From Acidobacteriota bacterium (GTDB taxonomy: Bacteria; Acidobacteriota; Thermoanaerobaculia; Multivoradales; Multivoraceae), in contig JAPPCR010000009.1 of NCBI GenBank assembly GCA_028875725.1, positions 124,001-188,000 of the forward strand: a DNA stretch of 64,000 nucleotides, written 5' to 3'. The first letter of the stretch is position 1. Each line of letters begins with the position of its first letter. The translations under genes and the position numbers were made by a program. The notes under the pieces were generated by a model. It ran no database searches. It was given only the letters and a program-made list of their open reading frames with translations, and was not told the origin of the DNA. This document shows, one piece after another, positions 25,504 to 33,643 of this stretch.

Positions 25504-26835
25504 CTACTCCCCGCCGCCGGTGCTCTGAATCGAGGCGACTCCAAGCCGCAGCGCGATCGGATCGACCGGCTCGACCGGCGCCCAGGCGACGAAGCCGAGC
25601 ATCATCTCGTCGGTCGTGGCCGTACCGTTGACGACGTTGTCCGCCGGGTCGAAGCCTCGCTCCTCGCCGCGCTCGGGCGAGTTCTCGAACCACATCGACA
25701 CCTCGACCCGGGTGCCGGCGGGGATCGTCTTCGGCTTCTTGTACTGGTACGTCGTCTGCCACTCCTGGTCGTAGTTCGGCACGTCGAGAAGAACCTCGGT
25801 CGTGCCGTCGGGGTAGAAGGCGTCGTAGCGCACCGCGACCGACCGGAGGTGGGCGTGAGGCCACAGGGCCAGGATGTCAGTCTCGACCGGGAACACCCGC
25901 GCCGCGCCGACCTTCCAGCGGTCGTGGCCGGGCGGGATCTCGAAGGTCAGGTTGCCGATCGAGTCGAACTTGACCTCGCGCAGCTCGCTCTCGGGCGCGT
26001 CGGCGAAGACGAAGCCGATCTCGGAGCGGTCATGGAACCCGCTGCCTTCGCCGGCCTCCTTGTTGTAGTGCAGGGAGAACTCGATCGTCGAGCCGGGCTC
26101 GAGCTTCATCGCATAGCCGGGCTCCATCAGGTGGCTCTCGGCGCCGAGAGCGATACAGCCCAGGGAGCTGTCGCTGAACTTGCCGAGCGCCGTCGCGCCG
26201 CCAGGGGGCCGGATGCTGGCGCACATGTGATGAACGTCGCTGCCGCCGACCTTGAACTCGACGCCGCGCACCCAGACCGGCTCGGGGAGCATCTCCTCAG
26301 TCAGCTCGGTCTCGAAGTTGATGTTGATGTCCGCGATGTCGTCGGCCACCCAGTAATCCTCGGGCATCTGCACGACTAGATCGGGCCGGCCGAGCGACCA
26401 GCCGCCGGAGCCTTCCTCGACGAAGGTCTTCGGCGGCGGAGCATCCGCCGCGTCACCGGCCGGCGCGCCGCCGCGGGCCCAGGCCATGACCGTCTCGATT
26501 TCCTCGTCGGTCATCACCCGCTCGTGGTGAAACTGACCGCGGGTCGCCTCGGTGGCGAACCACGGCGGCATCGAGCGGTTCTCGACCGCCCGCGCGATTG
26601 ACCGCGCCCAGGGGCGCGTCTGCTGATACGTCATCAGCGGCATCGGCGCGATCATGCCGCCGATGTTCTCGCCCTCGCCTTCGGGCCGGTGACAGGTCTG
26701 GCAGTTCTGCTGGAGAACCGGCAACACGTCGGCGTAGAACGTCGGCGTATCCGCTTCGGCGGCCACGACCATGCCCGGGAGGACAAGGGCGGCAACGAGC
26801 ACGACGAGGACGGGGCGAGAGGTCGCGGTCTTCAT
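25504..26835 (-). CDS. Fusion of cytochrome c and type II copper (PHM-like) monooxygenase
   Basis: A 443-aa exported protein (signal VLVVLVAALVLPGMVVAAE). Residues 30-125 form a cytochrome c domain with one heme site NCQTCH (Cys45, Cys48, His49) and an axial-Met candidate around MIAPMPLM. Residues 150-440 resemble the ascorbate-dependent copper monooxygenase fold. All ligands expected by analogy with peptidylglycine monooxygenase are visible: His202-His203 and His256 for one copper; His327, His329 (PHAH) and Met411 or 412 for the other. The heme domain could deliver electrons in place of ascorbate. ATG 26835 is chosen because the longer frame lacks a signal. Confidence 0.82.
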   Translation of the reverse strand: MKTATSRPVLVVLVAALVLPGMVVAAEADTPTFYADVLPVLQQNCQTCHRPEGEGENIGGMIAPMPLMTYQQTRPWARSIARAVENRSMPPWFATEATRGQFHHERVMTDEEIETVMAWARGGAPAGDAADAPPPKTFVEEGSGGWSLGRPDLVVQMPEDYWVADDIADININFETELTEEMLPEPVWVRGVEFKVGGSDVHHMCASIRPPGGATALGKFSDSSLGCIALGAESHLMEPGYAMKLEPGSTIEFSLHYNKEAGEGSGFHDRSEIGFVFADAPESELREVKFDSIGNLTFEIPPGHDRWKVGAARVFPVETDILALWPHAHLRSVAVRYDAFYPDGTTEVLLDVPNYDQEWQTTYQYKKPKTIPAGTRVEVSMWFENSPERGEERGFDPADNVVNGTATTDEMMLGFVAWAPVEPVDPIALRLGVASIQSTGGGE

Positions 26836-26944
26836 GAGTCTGGTCTCCGGTTTGCCGCCAGCGGCGCCAGGGGCGGGCATGGAATCGAGCGCAGGCTCGG
26901 ATCCTAGGTCAGTGCTCAGCAAGTGTACTCCAACGGGCGGCTTG

Positions 26945-26950
26945 TATACT
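26945..26950 (+). promoter_or_regulatory. TATACT -10-like element ahead of porin gene
   Basis: TATACT sits 53 bases before ATG 27004 in the region divergent from the cytochrome c/monooxygenase gene. No convincing -35 is seen. Confidence 0.35.
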
Positions 26951-27003
26951 GCCGGCGGCCTCCGGTGACCCCACCTTCTTCTCCCCGAGTACGCAACCAG
27001 ATC

Positions 27004-28254
27004 ATGCGCAAGTGTCTGATTCCGCTAGCGCTGAGCATGGCCGTCGGCACGGCGCACGGTCTTGCGCAAGGCGACGAGGAGAACGCTCCTCAGGAGCCGG
27101 CGACGCTTGGACAGGCCATCCGCGACGCGGACGTTTCGCTCGGTCTCCGGTACCGGGTTGAGCAATCCGACGACGACGCGTTCGACGCCACGGCGCTCGC
27201 TTCGACCCTTCGCACGAGCCTCAAGCTGGAGACCAAGGCGTTCCGCGGCTTCTCCTTCCTGCTCGAGGCGGAGGAGGTGACGCCGGTCGGCAACGACGGC
27301 ACGTACCGCAACCTGGGCTACGGCGGACTCGACAACGGCGTACGCGATCGACCGGCCATAGCCGACCCGGCGCTGACCGCGATCAACCAGGCCGCGGCGA
27401 AGCTGGAGCGGGGGCCGGTCGCGTTCACGCTCGGCCGGACAGAGCTCCTGATCGGCGACCAGCGCTTCGTCGGAGCGGTCGGCTGGCGCCAGCATCACCA
27501 GGCCTTCGACGCGGCCGCGCTCGACGTGAAGCTGGCCTCGGACTGGTCTCTTCGCTACGCCTTCCTCGACCGCGCCCACCGGATCACCGGCGCCGAGGAG
27601 GCGATGGGTTCGCATCTGATCTACGTGTCCGGCCCGGCGGGCCCCGGCACTCTGGCCCTCTTCGGCTACCTGCTCGACTACGAACGGCCCGGCGCCGCGG
27701 CCAACTCCACGTCCAACTGGGGCGCCAGCTACAACGGTTCGCGCGACGCGGGCGCGGCCTCGGTTCTCTGGGAACTCCAGTACGCCGTGCAGTCGGACTG
27801 GGCGGACCATCCCGGCAGCGTTGACCTCGACTACCAGAAGACCGGCATCGGCTTCACCCGCGGCGACGTCAGCGTGCGGGCGGTGCGGGAGGCCCTGGAC
27901 GGCGACGGCACGTACGGTTTCCGCACGCCGCTGGCGACGCTGCACGGTTTCAACGGCTGGACCGACAAGTTCCTCGGGACGCCGGCCGACGGCCTGGTCG
28001 ACGTCTACCTTCGGCTCGACCACAACCTCGACAACTGGAACTGGACGGTCCGCTGGCACCAGTTCCGCTCCGCGGTCGGCAGCATGGACTACGGCACAGA
28101 GATCGACGCGATGGCGGTGTGGTCCACCGCGTGGAACCAGGACTTCGGCATCAAGCTGGCGCAGTACGATGCGGACGAGTTCGGCAGGGACACGTTCAAG
28201 GTCTGGATCTGGACGTCCTGGAACGTCAGCCTGCGATCCGCAGACGGCCGCTGA
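27004..28254 (+). CDS. Alginate-export-like outer-membrane porin
   Basis: A 416-aa exported barrel. Signal CLIPLALSMAVGTAHG, then a short acidic linker and regularly spaced beta strands: VSLGLRYRVEQSDDDAF, TSLKLETKAFRGFSFLLEAEEV, PVAFTLGRTELLIGDQRF, GWRQHHQAFDAAALD and a final Trp-rich strand region (FKVWIWTSWNVSLR). The pattern of GR-x-E/LLIGDQRFVGAVGWRQ is typical of the AlgE/alginate_exp group of porins. Substrate is unknown. ATG 27004 is the start next to the signal; GTG 26965 is a longer alternative. The 3' end overlaps the convergent AcnX small-subunit gene by 29 bases. Confidence 0.75.
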   Translation: MRKCLIPLALSMAVGTAHGLAQGDEENAPQEPATLGQAIRDADVSLGLRYRVEQSDDDAFDATALASTLRTSLKLETKAFRGFSFLLEAEEVTPVGNDGTYRNLGYGGLDNGVRDRPAIADPALTAINQAAAKLERGPVAFTLGRTELLIGDQRFVGAVGWRQHHQAFDAAALDVKLASDWSLRYAFLDRAHRITGAEEAMGSHLIYVSGPAGPGTLALFGYLLDYERPGAAANSTSNWGASYNGSRDAGAASVLWELQYAVQSDWADHPGSVDLDYQKTGIGFTRGDVSVRAVREALDGDGTYGFRTPLATLHGFNGWTDKFLGTPADGLVDVYLRLDHNLDNWNWTVRWHQFRSAVGSMDYGTEIDAMAVWSTAWNQDFGIKLAQYDADEFGRDTFKVWIWTSWNVSLRSADGR

Positions 28255-28648
28255 CGTCGACGGAAACCTCGGCGCCCTCGCCCAGAGCCTCCCAGTCCGC
28301 CGCTTCGAGCAGGACCACCGGCGGCGACCGTTCGTAGAGCTCGCGGGCCACCGCGGCGCCCAGCGCCAGAATGCCGTCGAGTTCGCGCAGCACGACGGCG
28401 GCCGGCGCCGTGCCGAGACGCACGCCTTCGAGAAGCACCGAACTCGAGCTGCTTGAGCCACGTCCGTAGGGCATGACGAGGACACGGCCGGCGACGCTCG
28501 CGCCGCAGCGCGGGTGACGCCGGTCGATGATCCGTCCGGTCACCGGATCGACGCCGCCCCAGAACGACAGCGGCTCGGCGAGCCGCAGCACGCAGCCCGC
28601 GCCGACGCCGCCGACCAGGACCCGGCCCTCGAGCTCCACGCCGGTCAC
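28226..28648 (-). CDS. Aconitase X swivel domain, small subunit (DUF126)
   Basis: The 140-aa product is the separate swivel subunit of an aconitase X enzyme: FWGGVDPVTGRIID, HPRCGASVAGRVLV, GRGSSSSSSVLLEG and GTAPAAVVLRELDGILALGAAVA are classic DUF126 segments. The start is GTG 28648, overlapping the large-subunit stop in GTGA, so the two chains are translationally coupled. In archaea the pair dehydrates mevalonate 5-phosphate; bacterial AcnX members include cis-3-hydroxy-L-proline dehydratases. The neighbours do not decide between these. Confidence 0.87.
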   Translation of the reverse strand: MTGVELEGRVLVGGVGAGCVLRLAEPLSFWGGVDPVTGRIIDRRHPRCGASVAGRVLVMPYGRGSSSSSSVLLEGVRLGTAPAAVVLRELDGILALGAAVARELYERSPPVVLLEAADWEALGEGAEVSVDVSGRLRIAG

Positions 28649-29967
28649 GGCCACAGCTCCCGGTCGCGCCACAGCCGGCCCGCCTGGGCAGAACGCACGC
28701 ACTCGGCCAGACTGCCGAAGACGACATCGAATCCGACGTTGCCGGGCGCGTAGTGCGCGAACTTCCCCGAGTTGGTCATCAGCACGCCGCCCGCGGCTGT
28801 ACGGAGGATCGGGGCCACGACGACGCAGGTGTCGACGACCACGCGCACGCCAAGCGCGCGCAGCCGCTCGAGGCCGCCGCTCTGTTCGAGATGGCCGAGC
28901 GAGAGGCGGTTCGTGCAGACCACGAACTCGACGCCAGCCGACGGCGGATGGCGCTCGACGAGCGGCAGCAGCTCGGCGAACTCGCGTGGCGAGAAGTGGG
29001 GGCTGCCGAGCGCGACGACGTCGATCGTCAATCCCTCGCCATTCGGACCACCGCCCGCAGCTTCGCCCGTGTTCGGCGTCGTCGACAGACTCCGCAGGCC
29101 GGCGCGCAGGTCGGAAACGCCGATCTCGATCCATTCCTCCGCGTCCTTGCCGCCCAGCGCCGCCTCCAGCGTCGGCGCCTCGGGCGTAACTCCGACCGCG
29201 TGGAACAGGGCGACGGCGCCGGAGGACGCCGCGGCCGCCCCCAGCGCCTTCAGGCCGTCCTCGTCCGCCTCCTCCAGGCCGAGCAGAACGGGCACCCGGT
29301 TGCCGCAGCGCTCCCCCACCAGGTAACCGATCGCCGGCAGCAACCAGGACGCGCTCCTGAGAGCGTGCGGCAGCGCCCGCAGGTCGAAGACGATCTGGCC
29401 ACGACGGTTCTCCTCCAGGTGCAGCCCCACCGCCGGCGCGCGACCGGTGATCGCCGCGCAGATGTCGATGAAGTCGCCGTAGCGGTGCGTGCGCGCGCCG
29501 AGGACCGAGTTCGCGAACACGATCGCGTTGCTCTCGGCCCAGGCCACCTGCTGCCCAAAGGCCGGCCGCGGCGTCGTCTGGTAAGGCGCACAGGTCCAGA
29601 TGGTCCGGCAGCCCATCTCGTCGTAGCACTCCATCAGCCGCAGCGCCTTCGCCCGGCGCTCCGCGGTGCCGGCGAACTCCTCCGGGTGAAGCAGGTCGAG
29701 GCCGCCGACGTTCAGGGTCGTCGGCACGCGGACGCGGGCGCCACCCGCGACCAGGAGCTCCGCGAAGTCGACGCCCGAGTCGCCGTGGTACAGGCAACCG
29801 TCGATGTGAGCGCCCTCGATGTCGAGCAGCCGCTCCGCGCCGTAGACGCCGGCCATCGTAACCAGGATGCGCATCGCGACCGCCGCGGCTTCACCGAAAT
29901 CTCCCTCAAGCATGGCCCGGTCACGCTCGGTCAGCTCGACCGTCTCGGGCGTGTTCGCGGCGGCCAT
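28645..29967 (-). CDS. Aconitase X catalytic large subunit
   Basis: A 440-aa aconitase X (DUF521) catalytic subunit. Recognisable segments are LTERDRAMLEGDFGEAAAVAMRIL, HIDGCLYHGDSGVDFAE, RVPTTLNVGGLDLLHPE, CAPYQTTPRPAFGQQVAWAESNAIVFANSVLGART (substrate/cluster region), and VVVDTCVVVAPILRTAAGGVLMTNSGKFAHYAP near the C terminus. Cys residues at CLYHG, the CAPY segment and DTCVVV are plausible iron or iron-sulfur ligands. The start ATG has a TACACT element eight bases upstream and no ribosome site. Divergent from the acyl-CoA synthetase operon. Confidence 0.88.
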   Translation of the reverse strand: MAAANTPETVELTERDRAMLEGDFGEAAAVAMRILVTMAGVYGAERLLDIEGAHIDGCLYHGDSGVDFAELLVAGGARVRVPTTLNVGGLDLLHPEEFAGTAERRAKALRLMECYDEMGCRTIWTCAPYQTTPRPAFGQQVAWAESNAIVFANSVLGARTHRYGDFIDICAAITGRAPAVGLHLEENRRGQIVFDLRALPHALRSASWLLPAIGYLVGERCGNRVPVLLGLEEADEDGLKALGAAAASSGAVALFHAVGVTPEAPTLEAALGGKDAEEWIEIGVSDLRAGLRSLSTTPNTGEAAGGGPNGEGLTIDVVALGSPHFSPREFAELLPLVERHPPSAGVEFVVCTNRLSLGHLEQSGGLERLRALGVRVVVDTCVVVAPILRTAAGGVLMTNSGKFAHYAPGNVGFDVVFGSLAECVRSAQAGRLWRDRELWP

Positions 29968-29975
29968 GGGCAGTC

Positions 29976-29981
29976 AGTGTA
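29976..29981 (-). promoter_or_regulatory. TACACT -10-like element of probable leaderless AcnX gene
   Basis: On the minus strand TACACT lies eight bases before ATG 29967, with no Shine-Dalgarno sequence. Confidence 0.5.
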
Positions 29982-30022
29982 GCTATGGGTACACTCGCGG
30001 CTCTTATCAGGAACACGGCTCC

Positions 30023-30054
30023 AGAAAACCAGAGCAAGGCAACGAGAAAACCAG
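30023..30054 (+). repeat. Two direct repeats AGAAAACCAG spaced 22 bases apart
   Basis: Identical 10-base copies at 30023-30032 and 30045-30054 start 22 bases apart, about two helical turns, in the leader of the acyl-CoA synthetase operon. Candidate binding sites for a regulator. Confidence 0.45.
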
Positions 30055-30077
30055 GGCGCCGGCCTCTTTCGGCGCCC
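30054..30077 (+). other. 8-bp perfect hairpin just upstream of the ribosome site
   Basis: GGGCGCCG (30054-30061) pairs with CGGCGCCC (30070-30077) across an 8-base loop. It ends three bases before GGAGAG and 15 bases before ATG 30092. Could influence translation or act as an attenuator. Confidence 0.5.
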
Positions 30078-30091
30078 GCGGAGAGGCCCGC

Positions 30092-31672
30092 ATGGCGATC
30101 GACGCAGCACTGCAGGAACGACTCATGGCCGCCGCGCCCCACGGCATGGGCATCGCGGTGCACGCGGAAGAAGCTCCCGAGCGAATGGCCGTGCTGTCGA
30201 AGTTCGGCGGCCGGACGCTCGGCGAACTGAACGCCAACGCCAATCGCCTGGCCCGCGTACTGCGGGCCCACGGCGTCGGTCCCGACGTCGGCGTCGCCCT
30301 GCTGTGCCGGAACCGGCCGGAGTTCATCGAAACGGTCGTGGCCTGCCAGCGATCCGGCGGACGCATGACGCCGATCAACTGGCACCTCGCGCCACCCGAG
30401 GTCGCCTACATCGCCGACAACTGCGAGGCCCTCGTGTTGATCACCGACGAGGCCTTCGCGCCGGCCGTCGCCGCGGCTCAGGCCGCCTCCAGCCACTTGC
30501 GCCTGACCCTGGCGATCGGCGGCGAGATCGAGGGCGCCGAGTCCTACGAGGAAGCGCTCGCGGCCGAGGAAGGTTCGAACATCGACAACCCGATTCTGGG
30601 CGCGCCGATGCTCTACACGTCCGGCACCACCGGCCACCCCAAGGGCGTCTACCGCAAGGCGGATCCGACGCCGACTCCGTTCCTGCTGGCGGTCCGCGAG
30701 TCGGGCGACTTCGAGCCGGACACGGACTGCTCGCTCGTCACCGGGCCGCTCTACCATGCCGCTCCGCTGGGTCTCAACCTGGCGATGCCGATGGGTGCCG
30801 GCGTCGGCTCCGTGCTCATGGACAGATGGGACGCCGAGGAAACGCTCGCCCTGATCGACAGGCACCGGATCACCCACACGCACATGGTGGCGACGATGTT
30901 CCACCGCATGCTCGCGCTGCCGCCGGAGGTCCGCGAGCGCTACGACGTCTCTTCGATGCGCTGGCTCTGCCATGGCGCGGCGCCGACGCCGGTCCACGTC
31001 AAGCACCAGATCATCGAGTGGTTCGGGCCGGTGGTGTGGGAGTACTACGCCGCCACCGAGGGCGGCACGTTCTGGGTCGACTCAAGCGAGTGGCTCGAGA
31101 AGCCCGGCAGCGTCGGCCGCACCGTGGAGGGAACGAGCTACAAGGTGCTCGACGACGACGGCGAACCGGTGGCGGCGGGAACCACCGGCACCGTCTACTT
31201 CGAGGCCGCCGAGAACCGCTTCGTGTACTTCAAGGCTCCCGACAAGACCGCCTCCGCCTACCGGGACGACTTCTTCACGATGGGCGACATGGGCTACGTC
31301 GACGAGGACGGCTACCTGTTCCTCACCGGCCGGTCGGCGGAGACGATCATCGCCGGCGGCGTCAACATCTACCCCCAGGAGATCGACGACGTGCTCCAGC
31401 AGCACCCCGCGGTCTACGAGGTGTGCACCGTCGGCGTGCCCCACGAGGAGTGGGGTGAGAGCGTCAAGTCGGTCGTCGAGGTAGGCGACGGCTACGAGGC
31501 GGGCGACGAACTGGCCGAGGAACTGCTGGCCTGGTGCCGCGAGAACCTGCCCGACTTCAAGCGTCCGCGCTCGATCGACTTCGCGACGGATCTGCCACGG
31601 ATGCCTACCGGCAAGATCCAGCGGGGCCTCGTCCGGGCGCCGTACTGGAAGGGCCGCGAGCGGCAGATCTGA
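30092..31672 (+). CDS. AMP-forming acyl-CoA synthetase
   Basis: A 526-aa ANL-superfamily ligase that activates a carboxylate as acyl-AMP and transfers it to CoA. Motifs in order: LYTSGTTGHPKGVY (phosphate-binding loop), the YYAATEGG motif, FFTMGDMGYVDEDGYLFLTGR (hinge region), GGVNIYPQEIDDVL and the catalytic Lys in RMPTGKIQRG. GGAGAG precedes ATG 30092. Three oxidoreductases follow in the same direction with gaps of 36, 25 and 5 bases, suggesting a catabolic operon for an aliphatic or aromatic acid. Confidence 0.92.
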   Translation: MAIDAALQERLMAAAPHGMGIAVHAEEAPERMAVLSKFGGRTLGELNANANRLARVLRAHGVGPDVGVALLCRNRPEFIETVVACQRSGGRMTPINWHLAPPEVAYIADNCEALVLITDEAFAPAVAAAQAASSHLRLTLAIGGEIEGAESYEEALAAEEGSNIDNPILGAPMLYTSGTTGHPKGVYRKADPTPTPFLLAVRESGDFEPDTDCSLVTGPLYHAAPLGLNLAMPMGAGVGSVLMDRWDAEETLALIDRHRITHTHMVATMFHRMLALPPEVRERYDVSSMRWLCHGAAPTPVHVKHQIIEWFGPVVWEYYAATEGGTFWVDSSEWLEKPGSVGRTVEGTSYKVLDDDGEPVAAGTTGTVYFEAAENRFVYFKAPDKTASAYRDDFFTMGDMGYVDEDGYLFLTGRSAETIIAGGVNIYPQEIDDVLQQHPAVYEVCTVGVPHEEWGESVKSVVEVGDGYEAGDELAEELLAWCRENLPDFKRPRSIDFATDLPRMPTGKIQRGLVRAPYWKGRERQI

Positions 31673-31708
31673 CCCACGATTCCAACCCACACCACGCGAG
31701 GCGAGAGC

Positions 31709-32686
31709 ATGAAGGCAGTCGTTTGCAGTGAATTCGGTCCCCCGGAGAACCTCACGATCGAGGAACGTCCCGATCCGGTCGCGGGGCCCGGCGAGGTCGT
31801 CGTCGACATCCACGCGGCGGCGATCACCTGGCCCGACACGCTGATCATCGAGAACCGGTACCAGTTCCGGGGAGAGCCGCCCTTCGTGGTCGGCGGCGAG
31901 GTAGGCGGCAAGGTCGCCGCGGTCGGCCCGGATGTCGACGGCCTTGCGGTCGGGGACGACGTTGTCGGCGGCGGCGGGACCGGCGGCTTCGCCGAGCAGA
32001 TACTGCTCAAGGCGTCCCAGGTGCGCAAGCTGCCACCGGGGCTCGGCCACGCGGAGGCCACGGGGTACGGCTACGCCTACGGCACGGGTCACTACGCCCT
32101 GAAGTACCGGGGCAATCTCAAGCCCGGGGAGACGCTGCTCGTGCTCGGCGCCGCCGGCGGAGTCGGCCTGGCAGCCCTGGAGCTCGGCAAGGTGATGGGC
32201 GCTCGCGTAATCGCCGCCGCTTCGAGCGAGGAGAAGCTGGCGCTCTGCCGCGAGCGCGGCGCGGACGAGACGATCAACTACTCCAGCGAGGATCTGAAGA
32301 ACCGCGCCAAGGAGCTGACCGGCGGCAAGGGCGTCGACCTCGTCTACGACGCGGTGGGCGGCGAGTACGCGGAGGCGGCGCTGCGGGCCACGAACTGGCG
32401 TGGCCGGTTCCTGGTCATCGGCTTCACCGCCGGTATCCCGCGCATGCCGCTCAACCTCACCCTGCTCAAGGGTTGCGACATCGTCGGCGTGTTCTGGGGC
32501 GCTTCCCGGATGCGCGAGCCGGAGATCTTCGAGGCGACGCGGGTCGAGACGGAGGCGCTCGCCGCCGAGGGCAAGATCCAGCCCTGGATCTCGCGCCGGT
32601 ATCCCCTGGAAGAGGTGCCGCAGGCGCTTCGCGACATGATGGACCGCAAGGTCATCGGCAAGATGGTCATGCAGCGGGGCGCCTAG
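31709..32686 (+). CDS. Zinc-free quinone oxidoreductase/alcohol dehydrogenase-like (MDR) protein
   Basis: A 325-aa medium-chain reductase of the NADPH:quinone oxidoreductase type: GPGEVVVDIHAAAITWPDTLI, FVVGGEVGGKVAAVGPDV, the Rossmann motif VLGAAGGVGLAALELGK, AASSEEKLALCRERGADETINY and the DLVYDAVGGEYAE segment. The catalytic and structural zinc Cys of zinc alcohol dehydrogenases are absent. It likely reduces an alpha,beta-unsaturated or quinone intermediate, perhaps an enoyl-CoA from the adjacent synthetase pathway. Confidence 0.9.
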   Translation: MKAVVCSEFGPPENLTIEERPDPVAGPGEVVVDIHAAAITWPDTLIIENRYQFRGEPPFVVGGEVGGKVAAVGPDVDGLAVGDDVVGGGGTGGFAEQILLKASQVRKLPPGLGHAEATGYGYAYGTGHYALKYRGNLKPGETLLVLGAAGGVGLAALELGKVMGARVIAAASSEEKLALCRERGADETINYSSEDLKNRAKELTGGKGVDLVYDAVGGEYAEAALRATNWRGRFLVIGFTAGIPRMPLNLTLLKGCDIVGVFWGASRMREPEIFEATRVETEALAAEGKIQPWISRRYPLEEVPQALRDMMDRKVIGKMVMQRGA

Positions 32687-32711
32687 CGTCGCAGCAGGAG
32701 AGGAGCACGAC

Positions 32712-33638
32712 ATGAAGTTCGGTGCGCAGGTCACCGTCTACCGCAACACCTGGGACAGCGTTCGGGAGGTGGCCGAGCTGCTCGACCAGGGCCCCTGGGA
32801 CAGCATCTGGTACGCCGACCACTACCTGCCGCCCCCGGGGCTCAAGGAAGAGGAACATCTCGCGGCGCAGGAAGCGTTCACCGTCGCCGCGGCGACCGCG
32901 AGCATCACGAGGAACCTGAAGATCGGCCACCTGGTTCTCGGCAACACGTACCGGAATCCCGGTCTGGTCGCCAAGATGGCGGGCACCCTGGACCACATCT
33001 CCCACGGCCGCTTCGTGCTCGGGATTGGCGCGGCCTGGTTCAAGCGGGAGCACGAGGCCTACGGCTGGACATTCCCTTCGATGAAGGAGCGCCAGGACCG
33101 CTTCGAGGAAGCGGTCGAACTGATCCGGGCCCTGTTCCGCTCGAACGAGCCAGTCGACTTCAAGGGCGAGTACTACGACCTCGACTCCGCGCCCCTCTCG
33201 CCCGGTTGTTACGGAGACCCCATACCCATCCTGATCGGTGGCACCGGCGAGAAGCGCACGCTGCGCACCCTGGCGCGCCACGGCGACGTGATGAACCTCG
33301 ATGGCTGGGCCCGTGGTCCGATGACCCGGGAGTACTTCCGGCACAAGGTATCCGTCGTCAACGGGCACTGCGAGGACGCCGGCCGCGACCCCGGCGAGAT
33401 CCGGCACACGGTGCTGATGCCGACCTTCGTGACGGACGACGAGGCCGCCGCCGGGCGGTTCATCGCGGCCCGCGGCCTCGGCGAGGGAACGGCGGCCGGC
33501 CCGAAGAGCTACGTCATCGACCGGATCGGCGAGATGATCGACGCCGGCGCCCACGAGATCATGATCGGCGGCATCCCCACCCAGAAGCTCGACCACTACC
33601 AGATGGTCGCGGAAGAGATCATTCCCGCCTTCGACTGA
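32712..33638 (+). CDS. LLM class flavin/F420-dependent oxidoreductase
   Basis: A 308-aa luciferase-like TIM-barrel enzyme: MKFGAQVTVYRNTWDSVREVAELLDQ, WYADHYLPP, IGHLVLGNTYRNPGLVAKMAGTLDHISHGRFVLGIGAAWF, KGEYYDLDSAPLSP and PIPILIGGTGEKRTLRTLARHGD are all conserved. It has a strong ribosome site (AGGAGAGGAG). Third gene of the acyl-CoA synthetase operon; one of three LLM paralogues in the window, which suggests an F420-using organism, though FMN is also possible. Confidence 0.9.
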   Translation: MKFGAQVTVYRNTWDSVREVAELLDQGPWDSIWYADHYLPPPGLKEEEHLAAQEAFTVAAATASITRNLKIGHLVLGNTYRNPGLVAKMAGTLDHISHGRFVLGIGAAWFKREHEAYGWTFPSMKERQDRFEEAVELIRALFRSNEPVDFKGEYYDLDSAPLSPGCYGDPIPILIGGTGEKRTLRTLARHGDVMNLDGWARGPMTREYFRHKVSVVNGHCEDAGRDPGEIRHTVLMPTFVTDDEAAAGRFIAARGLGEGTAAGPKSYVIDRIGEMIDAGAHEIMIGGIPTQKLDHYQMVAEEIIPAFD

Positions 33639-33643
33639 GGCGG

